A stretch of DNA of 64,000 nt from Bacteroidales bacterium UBA5342 (GTDB lineage Bacteria; Bacteroidota; Bacteroidia; Bacteroidales; UBA5342): contig DHQI01000086.1 in assembly GCA_002408065.1 (NCBI GenBank), positions 7,201-71,200 on the forward strand, given 5' to 3'. The notes beneath the pieces were generated by a model. That model saw only the letters and a program-made list of their open reading frames with translations, was not told where the DNA came from and searched no databases. The first letter of the stretch is position 1. Every line of letters starts with the position of its first letter. Below, piece after piece: positions 9,245 to 17,649 of this stretch. A program made the translations under genes and the position numbers.

Positions 9245-9920
9245 TTATTTAGCGGCAATTCTGGTTTGTGCAATTTCTACAGCACGGTGTAGTTTTTCCT
9301 GAAAAAGTTCCTTAGCCGGAAGGAGTGTTAAGTATTCTGCTACTTTTATATTGCTGTTTTCTAATTGTAAAAGTTCAACGTGTTCTTCGTTTTTTCCAGT
9401 GCAAAGAATTAGGCCAATAGGTTGATTTTCATCTTCTACTATTTCGTGTTTTGCCAATGGCAGTTCGTTCGTAAAGCATTGATTTAATGCGTTCGCGCAA
9501 TGTGCGTACGCTCCACCTTTCGTGAGCAGCCATTTGTATGTAGAAGTCCCGTTTTAGTTCTTCTTTGATAGGAATAATGGCGATAATATGTGTCCAGCTT
9601 AATTGTCGTATCAGTGATACGACATTTTCCTGATCAGGGAAAAGGGTCGCGAACTGCATCATCCGTCTAAGATTTTTTATTGAGAATGACTTGCCATATT
9701 CTTTTACAAGTTGGGTGCTTAAGTTTTCTACAACACCTTTCCCATAGGAGCTTTGCTCTTTGGAATGTTCAAGTTGTTTGTTTACTTCTGTGCCAATTTT
9801 CCAGTATAAAAAACTCATATTGAAATTGACAGAAAGAGCTATTTCGTTTTTGCCAGATTCAATGATTTTTTTCACTTTTTGAAAAAGTGTGCTTTCGGAA
9901 AGTGTGCTAATTGAATCCAT
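9245..9920 (-). pseudogene. DUF1016 (YhcG-type nuclease) remnant, internally deleted
   Basis: Two overlapping fragments in different frames. 9429-9920 encodes the DUF1016 N-terminal helical domain (LYWKIGTEVNKQLEHSK, SFSIKNLRRMMQFATLFPD, LSWTHIIAIIPIKEELKRDFYI, WSVRTLRERIKSMLYERTA). 9245-9457 encodes the C-terminal end of the nuclease domain (QPIGLILCTGKNEEHVELLQL, YLTLLPAKELFQEKL). The middle of the protein, which should carry the first catalytic motifs of the PD-(D/E)XK fold, is missing at the junction near 9440-9470. Intact homologues are about 340 residues. I read this as a decayed gene, although the two fragments could still be translated. Confidence 0.8.
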
Positions 9921-9941
9921 AGTAAGAGTATTTTGTGTGGT

Positions 9942-10547
9942 TTATTTTCCCGCCTGCTCGCGCGATTTTTGGCCTAAATAGCCTCCGTGATGGCGCTTAG
10001 AGTATTCTTCGTTTGAGAAATCAATCTGGTGCATCATTTCTACAACTAAGGCATCGCCAATGGCTGTCATTACAGTGGTTGATGTGGTAGGGCAAAGGCC
10101 TAGTTTGCATACTTCGGTAGGATTACCTGTCCAGATGTAAGCATCGCATATGTTTTTGAATTCGCCGGCTTCCTGACTGGAAATACCGATGTATTTAAGC
10201 TTAGGGTTCAGGTTTTTGGACAAGTGGTAAAGTTCCAGTATTTCGCGTGTTTTTCCTGAGTTAGATATTAAAAGCATCAAGTCGTTAGGTTGTACAATTC
10301 CTAAGTCACCATGTTGTGCTTCACTAGGATGAAGAAATACGGAAGGTGTTCCTGTAGAGCTAAAAGTAGTAGCCATATTCAAGGCTATTTGTCCTGCTTT
10401 GCCCATTCCGGAGGTGATGAGTTTTCCACCAAGCTGGTGTACTTTTTCATGGATGAGATCTATGGCTTGTTCAAAACCGTCACTTACAGGTATATTTTTG
10501 ATGGCTTGAGCTTCTTGGTTTAATATTTCAGCAATTCTACTTTTCAT
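9942..10547 (-). CDS. kdsD: SIS-domain sugar-phosphate isomerase (KdsD-like)
   Basis: 201 residues forming one SIS domain: KLITSGMGKAGQIALNMATTFSSTGTPSVFLHPSEAQHGDLG and LLISNSGKTREILELYHL match arabinose-5-phosphate isomerases, which make the precursor of Kdo in lipopolysaccharide synthesis. The C-terminal CBS pair of E. coli KdsD is absent, as in many Bacteroidota homologues. The exact sugar substrate is inferred from family resemblance. It has its own -7 box upstream. Confidence 0.8.
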   Translation of the reverse strand: MKSRIAEILNQEAQAIKNIPVSDGFEQAIDLIHEKVHQLGGKLITSGMGKAGQIALNMATTFSSTGTPSVFLHPSEAQHGDLGIVQPNDLMLLISNSGKTREILELYHLSKNLNPKLKYIGISSQEAGEFKNICDAYIWTGNPTEVCKLGLCPTTSTTVMTAIGDALVVEMMHQIDFSNEEYSKRHHGGYLGQKSREQAGK

Positions 10548-10575
10548 AATTCAATAGGGTTTTCAAAATTTCTCG

Positions 10576-10583
10576 CAAATGTA
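10576..10583 (-). promoter_or_regulatory. kdsD -7 box
   Basis: TACATTTG on the minus strand fits TAnnTTTG and lies 28 bp before the kdsD start codon. Confidence 0.5.
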
Positions 10584-10805
10584 TTCTTTTTTCGGGAAGA
10601 AATGTATGGGGACGGATTAAAAGGGAGCAGGAATTGAGGGAATTTTACTATTTGATGAGTTAATGTGAAGATGAGTTAATATGAAAATATGGAAATGAAT
10701 GCGTCACGTCACATAGCTTTTGGAGTTGGTTTTTTACTTTGCGTTTCTTTGTATTATAGCATAAGTGTTATTAAATAATGAATTTCGGAGGGTGTTGGGG
10801 CAAAA
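10584..10805. other. intergenic, no gene seen
   Basis: This is the spacer between kdsD and the leuC terminator. It is AT-rich, with a short repeated GATGAGTTAATGTGAA/GATGAGTTAATATGAA pair near 10654-10685, and shows no coding or RNA signal. Confidence 0.35.
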
Positions 10806-10845
10806 TAAAAAGGTTGTCAAGCCATAAGCAAGACAACCTTTTTTG
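10806..10845 (-). terminator. leuC terminator
   Basis: A 9-bp stem (10810-10818 with 10832-10840, AAGGTTGTC/GACAACCTT) followed by a T run on the minus strand, just beyond the leuC stop codon. Confidence 0.85.
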
Positions 10846-10866
10846 TATCTTATAAAATCTAAAGTC

Positions 10867-12261
10867 TTAGATGATGTCGCGCGGATCCGTTACCACACCA
10901 GTAACAGCTGCAGCAGCTGCAGTCAATGGACTAGCTAGCATAGTGCGGGCACCCGGTCCTTGACGGCCTTCAAAGTTACGGTTCGATGTCGCTACCGAAT
11001 ATTTGCCGGCAGGAACTTTATCATCGTTCATCGCCAGGCAAGCCGAACATCCCGGTTGGCGGAATACCATCCCCGCATCTTCAATGATTTTGTCTAAACC
11101 TTCTGCCTGTATTTGTTTTTCTACGATTCTAGAGCCTGGCACTAACCAAACCACTACGTCGTCGGCTTTTTTCTTGCCTTTTACAGCTTCAGCAAACATA
11201 CGAAAGTCTTCGATGCGGCCATTGGTACACGATCCTACAAATACGTAATCCACTTTTTTACCTTTCATGGCATCGCCTGGCGTGAAGCCCATGTAGTTCA
11301 ATGATTTTTCAAAGGTGATTTGTCCGGCAGAATCTATTGTATCCAGCGTAGGGATGTTGCCGCTGATGCCTACACCCATTCCCGGGTTAGTACCGTAAGT
11401 AATCATTGGTTCGATATCTTCTGCTTTGAAGTTGTATTCTTTATCGAATACTGCATCATCGTCCGATTTCAACGTTTTCCAATAAGCTAAAGCTTCGTCC
11501 CACTCTTTGCCTTTAGGTGCAAAATCGCGTCCTTTCATATATTCAAAGGTTTTTTCGTCCGGAGCAATCAATCCTCCACGGGCGCCCATCTCAATACTCA
11601 TATTACACACGGTCATACGTGCTTCCATGCTTAGGTCGGTGATAGTACTTCCGGCAAATTCGATAAAATAACCCGTTGCACCACTAGTGGTTAGCTGAGA
11701 GATAACGTAAAGGATGATGTCTTTAGATGTCACTCCTTTGCCTAGCTTGCCATCGATGCTGATGCGCATACGCTTAGGTTTGGGTTGCAGTATACACTGG
11801 CTGGCCAATACCATTTCGACCTCAGAAGTACCGATACCAAAAGCAATGCTTCCGAATGCACCGTGTGTAGAGGTGTGGCTGTCGCCACATACAATGGTCA
11901 TACCTGGTTGTGTCAGACCATTTTCAGGTCCTACCACGTGAACTACGCCATTTTTTTCGTGACCCAATCCGTAGAGTGTAATGCCAAATTCTTCACAGTT
12001 TTTGGTCAGAGTATCTACCTGAATGCGAGAAATGACGTCCGCGATAGGTTTGTCTTGATCCCAAGTGGGGATGTTATGGTCGGGGGTTGCTGTCGTTTTC
12101 TCGGGGCGAAACACCTTGATGCCACGATCACGAAGTCCGTTAAAAGCTTGTGGGCTAGTTACCTCGTGACAGAAATGTCTGTCGATATACAACTGCGTAG
12201 GGCCGTCACTGATTTCTTGCACCACGTGCGCGTCCCAGATTTTGTCAAAAAGCGTTTTCAT
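10867..12261 (-). CDS. leuC: 3-isopropylmalate dehydratase large subunit
   Basis: A 464-residue aconitase-family enzyme that isomerises 2- to 3-isopropylmalate in leucine biosynthesis with LeuD. Visible signatures are [26 protein letters not shown] and the 4Fe-4S cysteines in [15 protein letters not shown] and [12 protein letters not shown]. The length and the C-terminal end (VVTDPRDII) are full-size. No leuD, leuB or leuA lies adjacent: the gene downstream is kdsD and upstream is a divergent DUF2721 gene. The rest of the pathway must be elsewhere if it is functional. Confidence 0.94.
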   Translation of the reverse strand: MKTLFDKIWDAHVVQEISDGPTQLYIDRHFCHEVTSPQAFNGLRDRGIKVFRPEKTTATPDHNIPTWDQDKPIADVISRIQVDTLTKNCEEFGITLYGLGHEKNGVVHVVGPENGLTQPGMTIVCGDSHTSTHGAFGSIAFGIGTSEVEMVLASQCILQPKPKRMRISIDGKLGKGVTSKDIILYVISQLTTSGATGYFIEFAGSTITDLSMEARMTVCNMSIEMGARGGLIAPDEKTFEYMKGRDFAPKGKEWDEALAYWKTLKSDDDAVFDKEYNFKAEDIEPMITYGTNPGMGVGISGNIPTLDTIDSAGQITFEKSLNYMGFTPGDAMKGKKVDYVFVGSCTNGRIEDFRMFAEAVKGKKKADDVVVWLVPGSRIVEKQIQAEGLDKIIEDAGMVFRQPGCSACLAMNDDKVPAGKYSVATSNRNFEGRQGPGARTMLASPLTAAAAAVTGVVTDPRDII

Positions 12262-12300
12262 ATTATAGTGATTGTTATTCTTTTAATTGCAAAAGGGCTA

Positions 12301-12308
12301 CAAAGATA
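12301..12308 (-). promoter_or_regulatory. leuC -7 box
   Basis: TATCTTTG on the minus strand, 39 bp before the leuC start, matches the Bacteroidota -7 consensus. I saw no leader peptide rich in leucine. Confidence 0.55.
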
Positions 12309-12478
12309 ACACTTTCCAAGGTTTTATTAAAACCCTTTTTTGCCTTAATAGTATGACTATGGAAATGCGTAAATGCGAAAAATTGCAATTGCTGGCGTTT
12401 TGTAGAGCATTGATGGCATGTTTTTTATTTTTAATGCTCCATTTTTCATTTCTATAGGTATTTTTGCACAAAAAGAAA

Positions 12479-12871
12479 ATGGAAGAACTCACACTCACCA
12501 CGCCGGCACTTTGTTTTAGTGCTCTTTCGCTTCTCTTATTGGCGTACACCAACCGTTTTTTGAGCTATGCTCAGTTGGTACGTACATTGTACAAACAATA
12601 CAAAGAAGACAAGGATAATGTGTTATTGGGGCAGATCGAAAACCTGCGCAAACGTCTGCGTTTAATAAAACATATGCAGTTGCAAGGTATCGGTTCATTA
12701 CTGATGTGTACGGTCACTATGTTGCTGATTTATGTTGGTTGTCAGGGCTGGGCGGTTGTTGCTTTTGGGCTGGCTCTACTGATGTTAGTAGTATCACTCA
12801 GCATTTCCATTTGGGAGATTTTGGTGTCAGTCCGGGCGTTGGATCTTCATTTAAGTGAAATTGAAAAGTAA
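12479..12871 (+). CDS. DUF2721 family membrane protein
   Basis: About 130 residues: an N-terminal membrane helix (TPALCFSALSLLLLAYTNRFL), a basic helical hairpin (KQYKEDKDNVLLGQIENLRKRLRLIKHMQ) and two closely spaced membrane helices (about 70-115). This matches DUF2721 proteins, whose function is unknown. The start at 12479 (MEELTL) is preferred over 12464. It is transcribed divergently from leuC. Confidence 0.75.
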   Translation: MEELTLTTPALCFSALSLLLLAYTNRFLSYAQLVRTLYKQYKEDKDNVLLGQIENLRKRLRLIKHMQLQGIGSLLMCTVTMLLIYVGCQGWAVVAFGLALLMLVVSLSISIWEILVSVRALDLHLSEIEK

Positions 12872-12951
12872 ATTTATTATTCAAAGTTTAGAATTCAAAG
12901 TTGATTAACTCCGAATTTTTAAACCTTGAATAGATAACCTAGAATAATTTT

Positions 12952-14139
12952 ATGCATAAAGTACCACAAGAAGAATTAGAATCCCGTATGGCGCGTTTCC
13001 GTACGATGATGACGGCGGCCGATGCCGAATGGAAAATCGCTTATATTTTTACCCGTGTAGGACAGTTTTATTTTACGGGAACGATGCAGGACGGTGTCTT
13101 GATTATACCGCGTAATGCAGAAGCTACCTTATGGGTTCGCATTTCTTATGAACGTGCTCTGGATGAGTCTAATTTTGCCCAAATAAAACCTATGCGCAGC
13201 TATCGTGATGCTGCTGCTGCTTATGATTCAATCCCCCCAACGGCCTATATCGAGAAGGATTTTATTCCGATGACGCTTTGGGAGCGTTTTTCGAAATATT
13301 TTGTAACTGAAAGCATCAAGCCAATTGGGCCGATAATCAGTCATCTGCGTTGGCAAAAAAGTGCTTATGAAATGGAGCAGATGCGTGCTGCCGGTGCGCT
13401 CCATCAGCGCCTGCTAGAGGTGGAAGTGCCTAAGCTGTTGCGCGAAGGCATGAGTGAGCGCGATTTGACGGCTGAAATCTACAGTCTTTTTGTAAAAGAG
13501 GGACATGAGGGCATTGCGCGCTTTGCCATGTTCGATACACAGATTGTCGTAGGACAGGTGGCCATAGGCGATAATGCTTTGTATCCTACTCATTTTGACG
13601 GACCGGGTGGTAATTCGGCTATTTCGCCGGCAGCCCCTTATACCGGTAGTCCCAGACGCCTACTGAAACCAGGCGATTTGGTGTTTGCTGATACGCCGGT
13701 GAGCATCAACGGTTATCATACCGATAAAACGATGATTTACTCCTTTGGTCAGGCACCTGATGCTGAGGTGTTACGCGAGCATCAGGCTTGTGTGGAGGTG
13801 AAAAACCGCATTGTAGAGCAAATGAAACCCGGCGTACTGCCCATGGATATTTATAATAATGTGATGGGCAACTTGTCGCCTGAGTTTCTAAAAAACTTTA
13901 TGGGTTATGGCAATCGTCAGGTGAAATTTCTGGGGCATGGCATTGGCCTTTTTATTGATGAAATGCCGGTGATAGCCGATCGCTTTAATATGCCTTTGGA
14001 AGAAAATATGTGTTTTGCTCTGGAGCCTAAGAAAGGTATTGCCGGCGTAGGTATGGTTGGTATAGAAGAAACTTATGTGGTAACTCCCCATGGTGGTGAG
14101 TGTATTACAGGAGATCACGAAGGACTACTCATCGTTTAA
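12952..14139 (+). CDS. M24 family aminopeptidase (Xaa-Pro type)
   Basis: 395 residues with an N-terminal creatinase-like domain (about 1-145) and a C-terminal pita-bread catalytic domain. Metal-ligand positions of the M24 fold are visible in VFADTPVSINGYHTDKT (two Asp), FLGHGIGLFIDEMP (His), CFALEPKKGI (Glu) and VGIEETYVV (Glu). It should remove N-terminal residues next to proline from peptides in the cytoplasm, although some members have non-peptide substrates. It stands alone between DUF2721 and tRNA-Arg. Confidence 0.88.
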   Translation: MHKVPQEELESRMARFRTMMTAADAEWKIAYIFTRVGQFYFTGTMQDGVLIIPRNAEATLWVRISYERALDESNFAQIKPMRSYRDAAAAYDSIPPTAYIEKDFIPMTLWERFSKYFVTESIKPIGPIISHLRWQKSAYEMEQMRAAGALHQRLLEVEVPKLLREGMSERDLTAEIYSLFVKEGHEGIARFAMFDTQIVVGQVAIGDNALYPTHFDGPGGNSAISPAAPYTGSPRRLLKPGDLVFADTPVSINGYHTDKTMIYSFGQAPDAEVLREHQACVEVKNRIVEQMKPGVLPMDIYNNVMGNLSPEFLKNFMGYGNRQVKFLGHGIGLFIDEMPVIADRFNMPLEENMCFALEPKKGIAGVGMVGIEETYVVTPHGGECITGDHEGLLIV

Positions 14140-14205
14140 ATATCAAAAATCGAGCACTAAATTACAAGATGTTTGTGCTTCGAATTGGAATTTAGGATTT
14201 GAGAA

Positions 14206-14236
14206 TTTGGAATTTGCTTATTTAGCATTACCTTTG
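14206..14236 (+). promoter_or_regulatory. tRNA-Arg promoter (-33/-7)
   Basis: TTTG at 14206-14209 and TACCTTTG at 14229-14236 are separated by 19 bp. This is the canonical Bacteroidota sigma-ABfr arrangement, ending 17 bp before the tRNA. Confidence 0.8.
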
Positions 14237-14253
14237 CAGCCCGAAAAAATTCT

Positions 14254-14330
14254 GGTTTGGTAGCTCAACTGGATAGAGCAACGCCCTTCTAAGGCGTAGG
14301 TTCTGGGTTCGAGTCCCAGCCGAATCACCA
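14254..14330 (+). tRNA. tRNA-Arg (anticodon TCT)
   Basis: A 77-nt cloverleaf with acceptor stem GGTTTGG/CCGAATC (two G-U pairs), D arm TAGCTCAACTGGATAGAGCA, anticodon stem ACGCC/GGCGT with loop CTTCTAA (anticodon 14288-14290), T arm CTGGGTTCGAGTCCCAG and an encoded CCA. Its 3' end is the integration site of the element to the right. Confidence 0.97.
14316..14328 (+). repeat. attL core (13 bp)
   Basis: CCAGCCGAATCAC in the 3' part of tRNA-Arg is repeated perfectly at 51560-51572. Integrase-mediated integration at this core leaves the tRNA intact. Confidence 0.88.
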
Positions 14331-14331
14331 A

Positions 14332-14368
14332 GGGCATTTTTAGTTTGTACTAAAAATGCCCTTTTTTT
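14332..14368 (+). terminator. terminator after tRNA-Arg (element-borne)
   Basis: A 13-bp stem GGGCATTTTTAGT/ACTAAAAATGCCC with a TTGT loop and a run of seven T. It lies just inside attL, so it was brought by the element and replaces the displaced host terminator. Confidence 0.88.
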
Positions 14369-14463
14369 GTGTAAAAAGCTAGGGTAAAAGGCTTTGTTTG
14401 TGTGATGTGTAAAAAAGAAATGACAAATAAAAGCGCACGAAATACAATAAAAAAGCATATTTT

Positions 14464-14532
14464 TGCTACCATAATGCTACCAATGATTGTGGAAAGTTCA
14501 GTTTGGTAGCAAAAACTTAAAGCTTGGTAGCA
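14464..14532. repeat. four TGGTAGCA octamers at the left end
   Basis: Two inverted copies (TGCTACCA at 14464-14471 and 14475-14482, 11 bp apart) and two direct copies (TGGTAGCA at 14504-14511 and 14525-14532, 21 bp apart) precede the integrase start at 14534. They differ by one base from the TGATAGCA octamer of the internal arrays. They are plausible arm-type integrase or excisionase sites, or operators of the integrase promoter. Confidence 0.6.
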
Positions 14533-14533
14533 A

Positions 14534-15712
14534 ATGAAAGTGTCGGTAAAGATACATTATAATCGACGAAAACGCCTAAAAGAAGACAAAACAGCCCCTG
14601 TCGAGGTCGAAATTTACTATAAAAAGAAGCGGTTTTATGTAAATACCGGGGTAAGTGTGAAAAAAAATAATTGGTCGGTTTCGCAATGCAAAGTTGTCAA
14701 ATTACCAAATTCAGATCATTTGAACAGAACAATTCACTCTATAGTTCAGCGAGTGGAAAAGTATGAGTCTTCTGTTCAGGAACGAGGCTTGGATATTTCG
14801 ATGGAAGACTTGAAAAGCTTTTTGACTAACCATGGGGGGAGTTCTCAATCTTTGCTGTTTAGTCGTTTTGCCGATGCAGAGATAGATCGCTCTACCTCTG
14901 AATTGAGCACCATTAAAAGGAATAGGTCTGTTGTGAAGATATTTAAAAAGCTAATGGGTGAGGATGTTGTAATAACAAAAATTGATTATAATTTTCTCGT
15001 TGATTATGCGTATCGACTCAAAACGGTTCAGGGATTATCGGACAATTCTATAGTTGGCCATCATAAGGTTATTTCTAAGTTTTTAAATATAGCAAAAAGA
15101 AAAGGGGTTATTGCAGCAAATCCTTATGAAGGTTTTACTATTGGAGGTTATACTTCTACACGTGAAGCTTTGACCTTTGAGGAAGTGGCAGTGCTTGAAG
15201 AAATGAAAATACCCATATCTGAAAAGGTTTTGGCTCAGGTCAGGGATATGTTTTTGTTTTCTTGTTATACGGGTTTGCGTTTTTCTGATATGCAAGCTTT
15301 AACACATAATGATGTTGTAGAGGTAAAAAAAGGTGTGCGCTTAAAGTTTGTGATGAAAAAGGTGAATAAGTCTATAGAGATACCTCTTTATGCTCTGTTT
15401 GAGAAAAGACCAGAAGAGATACTGTATAAGTACGCTGACCCAAGCAATCAGTTTATTTTTCCGGAAATCACCAATCAGGCCATGAATAGAAATCTAAAGT
15501 CATTAATGTTGAAGTTGGGGACTGGCGTGAAGCTAACAAGTCACGTAGCGCGTCACACATTTGGTACTATGTTGGCTGATCTTACTCAAAACCCTTACTT
15601 GATAATGCAGTTAATGGGGCATAGTAAGATCCAAACATCAATGATTTATATTCACCTTTCCCAAAAACGGCTGGAAAATCAGCTGGAAAATGTTAAATGG
15701 GGCTTGTTGTAG
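14534..15712 (+). CDS. int: tyrosine recombinase / integrase
   Basis: A 392-residue site-specific recombinase. An N-terminal arm-DNA-binding domain (about 1-90) is followed by a SAM-like core-binding domain (about 100-200) and the catalytic domain. Catalytic residues are visible: Arg249 in TGLRFSDMQAL, His337-x-x-Arg340 in SHVARHTFG, His363 in LMGHS and the nucleophile Tyr372 in SMIYIHLSQ. It belongs to the Bacteroidota phage/transposon integrase group and should catalyse integration and excision at the tRNA-Arg core. The last TGGTAGCA octamer ends one base before its start codon. Confidence 0.95.
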   Translation: MKVSVKIHYNRRKRLKEDKTAPVEVEIYYKKKRFYVNTGVSVKKNNWSVSQCKVVKLPNSDHLNRTIHSIVQRVEKYESSVQERGLDISMEDLKSFLTNHGGSSQSLLFSRFADAEIDRSTSELSTIKRNRSVVKIFKKLMGEDVVITKIDYNFLVDYAYRLKTVQGLSDNSIVGHHKVISKFLNIAKRKGVIAANPYEGFTIGGYTSTREALTFEEVAVLEEMKIPISEKVLAQVRDMFLFSCYTGLRFSDMQALTHNDVVEVKKGVRLKFVMKKVNKSIEIPLYALFEKRPEEILYKYADPSNQFIFPEITNQAMNRNLKSLMLKLGTGVKLTSHVARHTFGTMLADLTQNPYLIMQLMGHSKIQTSMIYIHLSQKRLENQLENVKWGLL

Positions 15713-15812
15713 CATCCTAATAGAAAAAAGCGGCTTGAAAGTAGGTTTAAAATTTGAATTAATAGAATAAAGCGGAGCAACTATAGCCCAATGTAGAACT
15801 TTTGCTCCGCTT

Positions 15813-16001
15813 TTACCTGCTTATCTCAACTTGAAAAGGTGATTCTTCTGTTAAATTTTGTGATGGAGAGCAAATAAATATTATTATCATGCCAATGGCT
15901 ACAATGATTAGAAGCAAAAGTCCGGCAAAAGCTCCTTCCTTTTGGCATTTAATTTCGTATTCTTCTATGGGATCAATTATGGGTTTGTTTTTTAAAGGCA
16001 T
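15813..16001 (-). CDS. small membrane protein
   Basis: 62 residues with a charged N terminus (MPLKNKPIIDPIEEYEIKCQKEG), one hydrophobic helix (AFAGLLLLIIVAIGMIIIFI) and a short polar tail. The start shares its base with the stop of the upstream gene (16001), so it is the last gene of a three-gene minus-strand operon. No family is recognised. It could act as a membrane effector or anchor for its partners (inference). Confidence 0.55.
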   Translation of the reverse strand: MPLKNKPIIDPIEEYEIKCQKEGAFAGLLLLIIVAIGMIIIFICSPSQNLTEESPFQVEISR

Positions 16002-17122
16002 TATGTTATTTCTATTAACTCATATTTTATGTTTTCTTTTTCTGAAACAGTGAACTCTTCTATTGTCTCTTTGCATTTGATAGTATATTCTTGAGTTCTT
16101 ACTATAACACCATCAAGTATTTTTCCATCAGCTTCGCCTTTATATTCTTCTTGGTCTTCTTCGTTAAGTAATCTCCAAGTGCCCTTTTCTACATCTACTT
16201 GTACGAAGCATCCTTTAAAGAGGCGGTGTTCTTCTGTTAGGTCTTCACTCTGATTGAGTAGGTTGATAATCTTGGTTGCGTTATCTTTAGTGATCGTTGA
16301 GCTTTGGATCTCAGAGCTGGCAGGGCTAAGCCAACTGTGTTTTAGTTTTATTTCTTTTTCTACTATTCTATTTAAGAGCTTTTTCAAACTGCTTAATGTG
16401 TGACCTTTTACTGTTCTTAGAAGGCCGATGTAGTTCTCGCTATTATCAATATTGTCTAAAATGGATTGAAATTTACTGAGTGCAAGTTCTATAATGGAAT
16501 TTCCAAATGGGTCAACTTGTGCAGTAGAAAATAAATGCAAATTGAAAGAGCCATAGGATGCAGCAAAAGCCCTGAGTTTGTGATTTTCAGGGGTCATCAA
16601 TTCTTTGCTCTTTTTATGGACTGTCCTTTTGACTTCTTTTTTGTGTGTGCTAGTTATTATTGATTGGTATAGCTTAAGCACATCGCTTAGATCATTAGCT
16701 TCAATGCTTGGTCTATCTGATGAGTCAGAAAGAGAGATGTGTATTACAGCATTGTGGATTTCCTGAACCTCTTTAAACATCATTTCATTGCTGATGTTCT
16801 TATTAAGAATAAAGCCACTTTCAGGCAAATGATTTTCGTCAATACTTGTTGTTAATAGTTCTGCATTTATTGTTTCATCAATTTCAGTAAAGGTGTATAT
16901 CTCGTTTATTTCTGGTTCGGTATAGATTGATCTTAAATCAATCTTTCCGTTCATGAATTGTAAAAGGCGGTCAGGAGTTATAGGGGTTGAGATGTATAAA
17001 GATGATTCGTCGTTCTCTTCGGCTAACAAACACATATAGTTATTGCTAATGCTATCATTAGCAAGAAATACTTCTGGAGTATCATAGTATACCAATATTT
17101 GTTTAAAGTTCAATTCTTTCAT
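16001..17122 (-). CDS. unknown protein resembling DUF6575
   Basis: About 373 residues when started at ATG 17122. The N-terminal 60 residues (FKQILVYYDTPEVFLANDS, NYMCLLAEENDESSLYISTPITPDRLLQFMNGKIDLRSIY) resemble DUF6575 proteins by memory. The rest is helical, with no catalytic motif that I recognise, and the C terminus is beta-rich. The chosen start lies 1 bp after the upstream stop codon. The three-gene minus-strand cassette sits between integrase and repressor, where temperate elements often carry accessory or defence genes. The function is unknown. Confidence 0.55.
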   Translation of the reverse strand: MKELNFKQILVYYDTPEVFLANDSISNNYMCLLAEENDESSLYISTPITPDRLLQFMNGKIDLRSIYTEPEINEIYTFTEIDETINAELLTTSIDENHLPESGFILNKNISNEMMFKEVQEIHNAVIHISLSDSSDRPSIEANDLSDVLKLYQSIITSTHKKEVKRTVHKKSKELMTPENHKLRAFAASYGSFNLHLFSTAQVDPFGNSIIELALSKFQSILDNIDNSENYIGLLRTVKGHTLSSLKKLLNRIVEKEIKLKHSWLSPASSEIQSSTITKDNATKIINLLNQSEDLTEEHRLFKGCFVQVDVEKGTWRLLNEEDQEEYKGEADGKILDGVIVRTQEYTIKCKETIEEFTVSEKENIKYELIEIT

Positions 17123-17123
17123 C

Positions 17124-17495
17124 TTAGACAACTTTTCTTGCGGATGCAAAGTTAAAAGAATTACTTCGCCACCAAGAATAATGACCCGGTCCATATGTTT
17201 TTTTTGTCAAACCGTCAGATTCATTTAGTGTTATCTCAAAAATATTTTTGCCAAGCTTTCTGTTTCTAGGTAGTTTCATGTGGTTTTTAGCTTCAGCTAA
17301 ACCATTAAGAACAGAAATAGACCTAGCAATACATTCACAGCAATTAACTTTTCTTTGGGGTTTAAGGCGTCTAAGGGAAATAAAATCTTCATTTGTGGCG
17401 ACTTCGTTCTTGGATATTCTATAGTATTTTTCTCCAATTGGAGTTTTGGCATCCAAAGGGGGACAGTTTTCTATTAGTTCTTCATACCAATCCAT
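17124..17495 (-). CDS. unknown accessory protein
   Basis: 123 residues, Cys-containing (KVNCCECIARSISVLNGL), with no recognisable family. It is the first gene of the minus-strand cassette, with the next gene starting immediately after its stop codon. Its tight coupling to the DUF6575-like gene suggests a two- or three-component module. Confidence 0.5.
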   Translation of the reverse strand: MDWYEELIENCPPLDAKTPIGEKYYRISKNEVATNEDFISLRRLKPQRKVNCCECIARSISVLNGLAEAKNHMKLPRNRKLGKNIFEITLNESDGLTKKTYGPGHYSWWRSNSFNFASARKVV

Positions 17496-17649
17496 GGGGT
17501 GTATTTAGGCTTTGTGATGATAATACTTTTTCTTCTTTTGGTTATTCCTTGCTTTTCAAAGGCCTTCTGTTTGTTGGGCTTTGTTAGAATATTCCCATAT
17601 CAATTTTACCCGAACCTCTTTATATAATAAATTAGCCCTACCATCCTCC

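Noticed and set aside
9245..9457. Independent small gene of 70 residues
   Set aside because: It matches the C-terminal end of DUF1016 and overlaps the N-terminal fragment, so it is treated as part of one broken gene.
11785..12309. Plus-strand 174-residue ORF opposite leuC
   Set aside because: It is antisense to the conserved LeuC coding region, with no recognisable domain.
14228..14458. Minus-strand ORF across the tRNA region
   Set aside because: It overlaps tRNA-Arg, its promoter and a terminator, and its sequence is the antisense of those elements.
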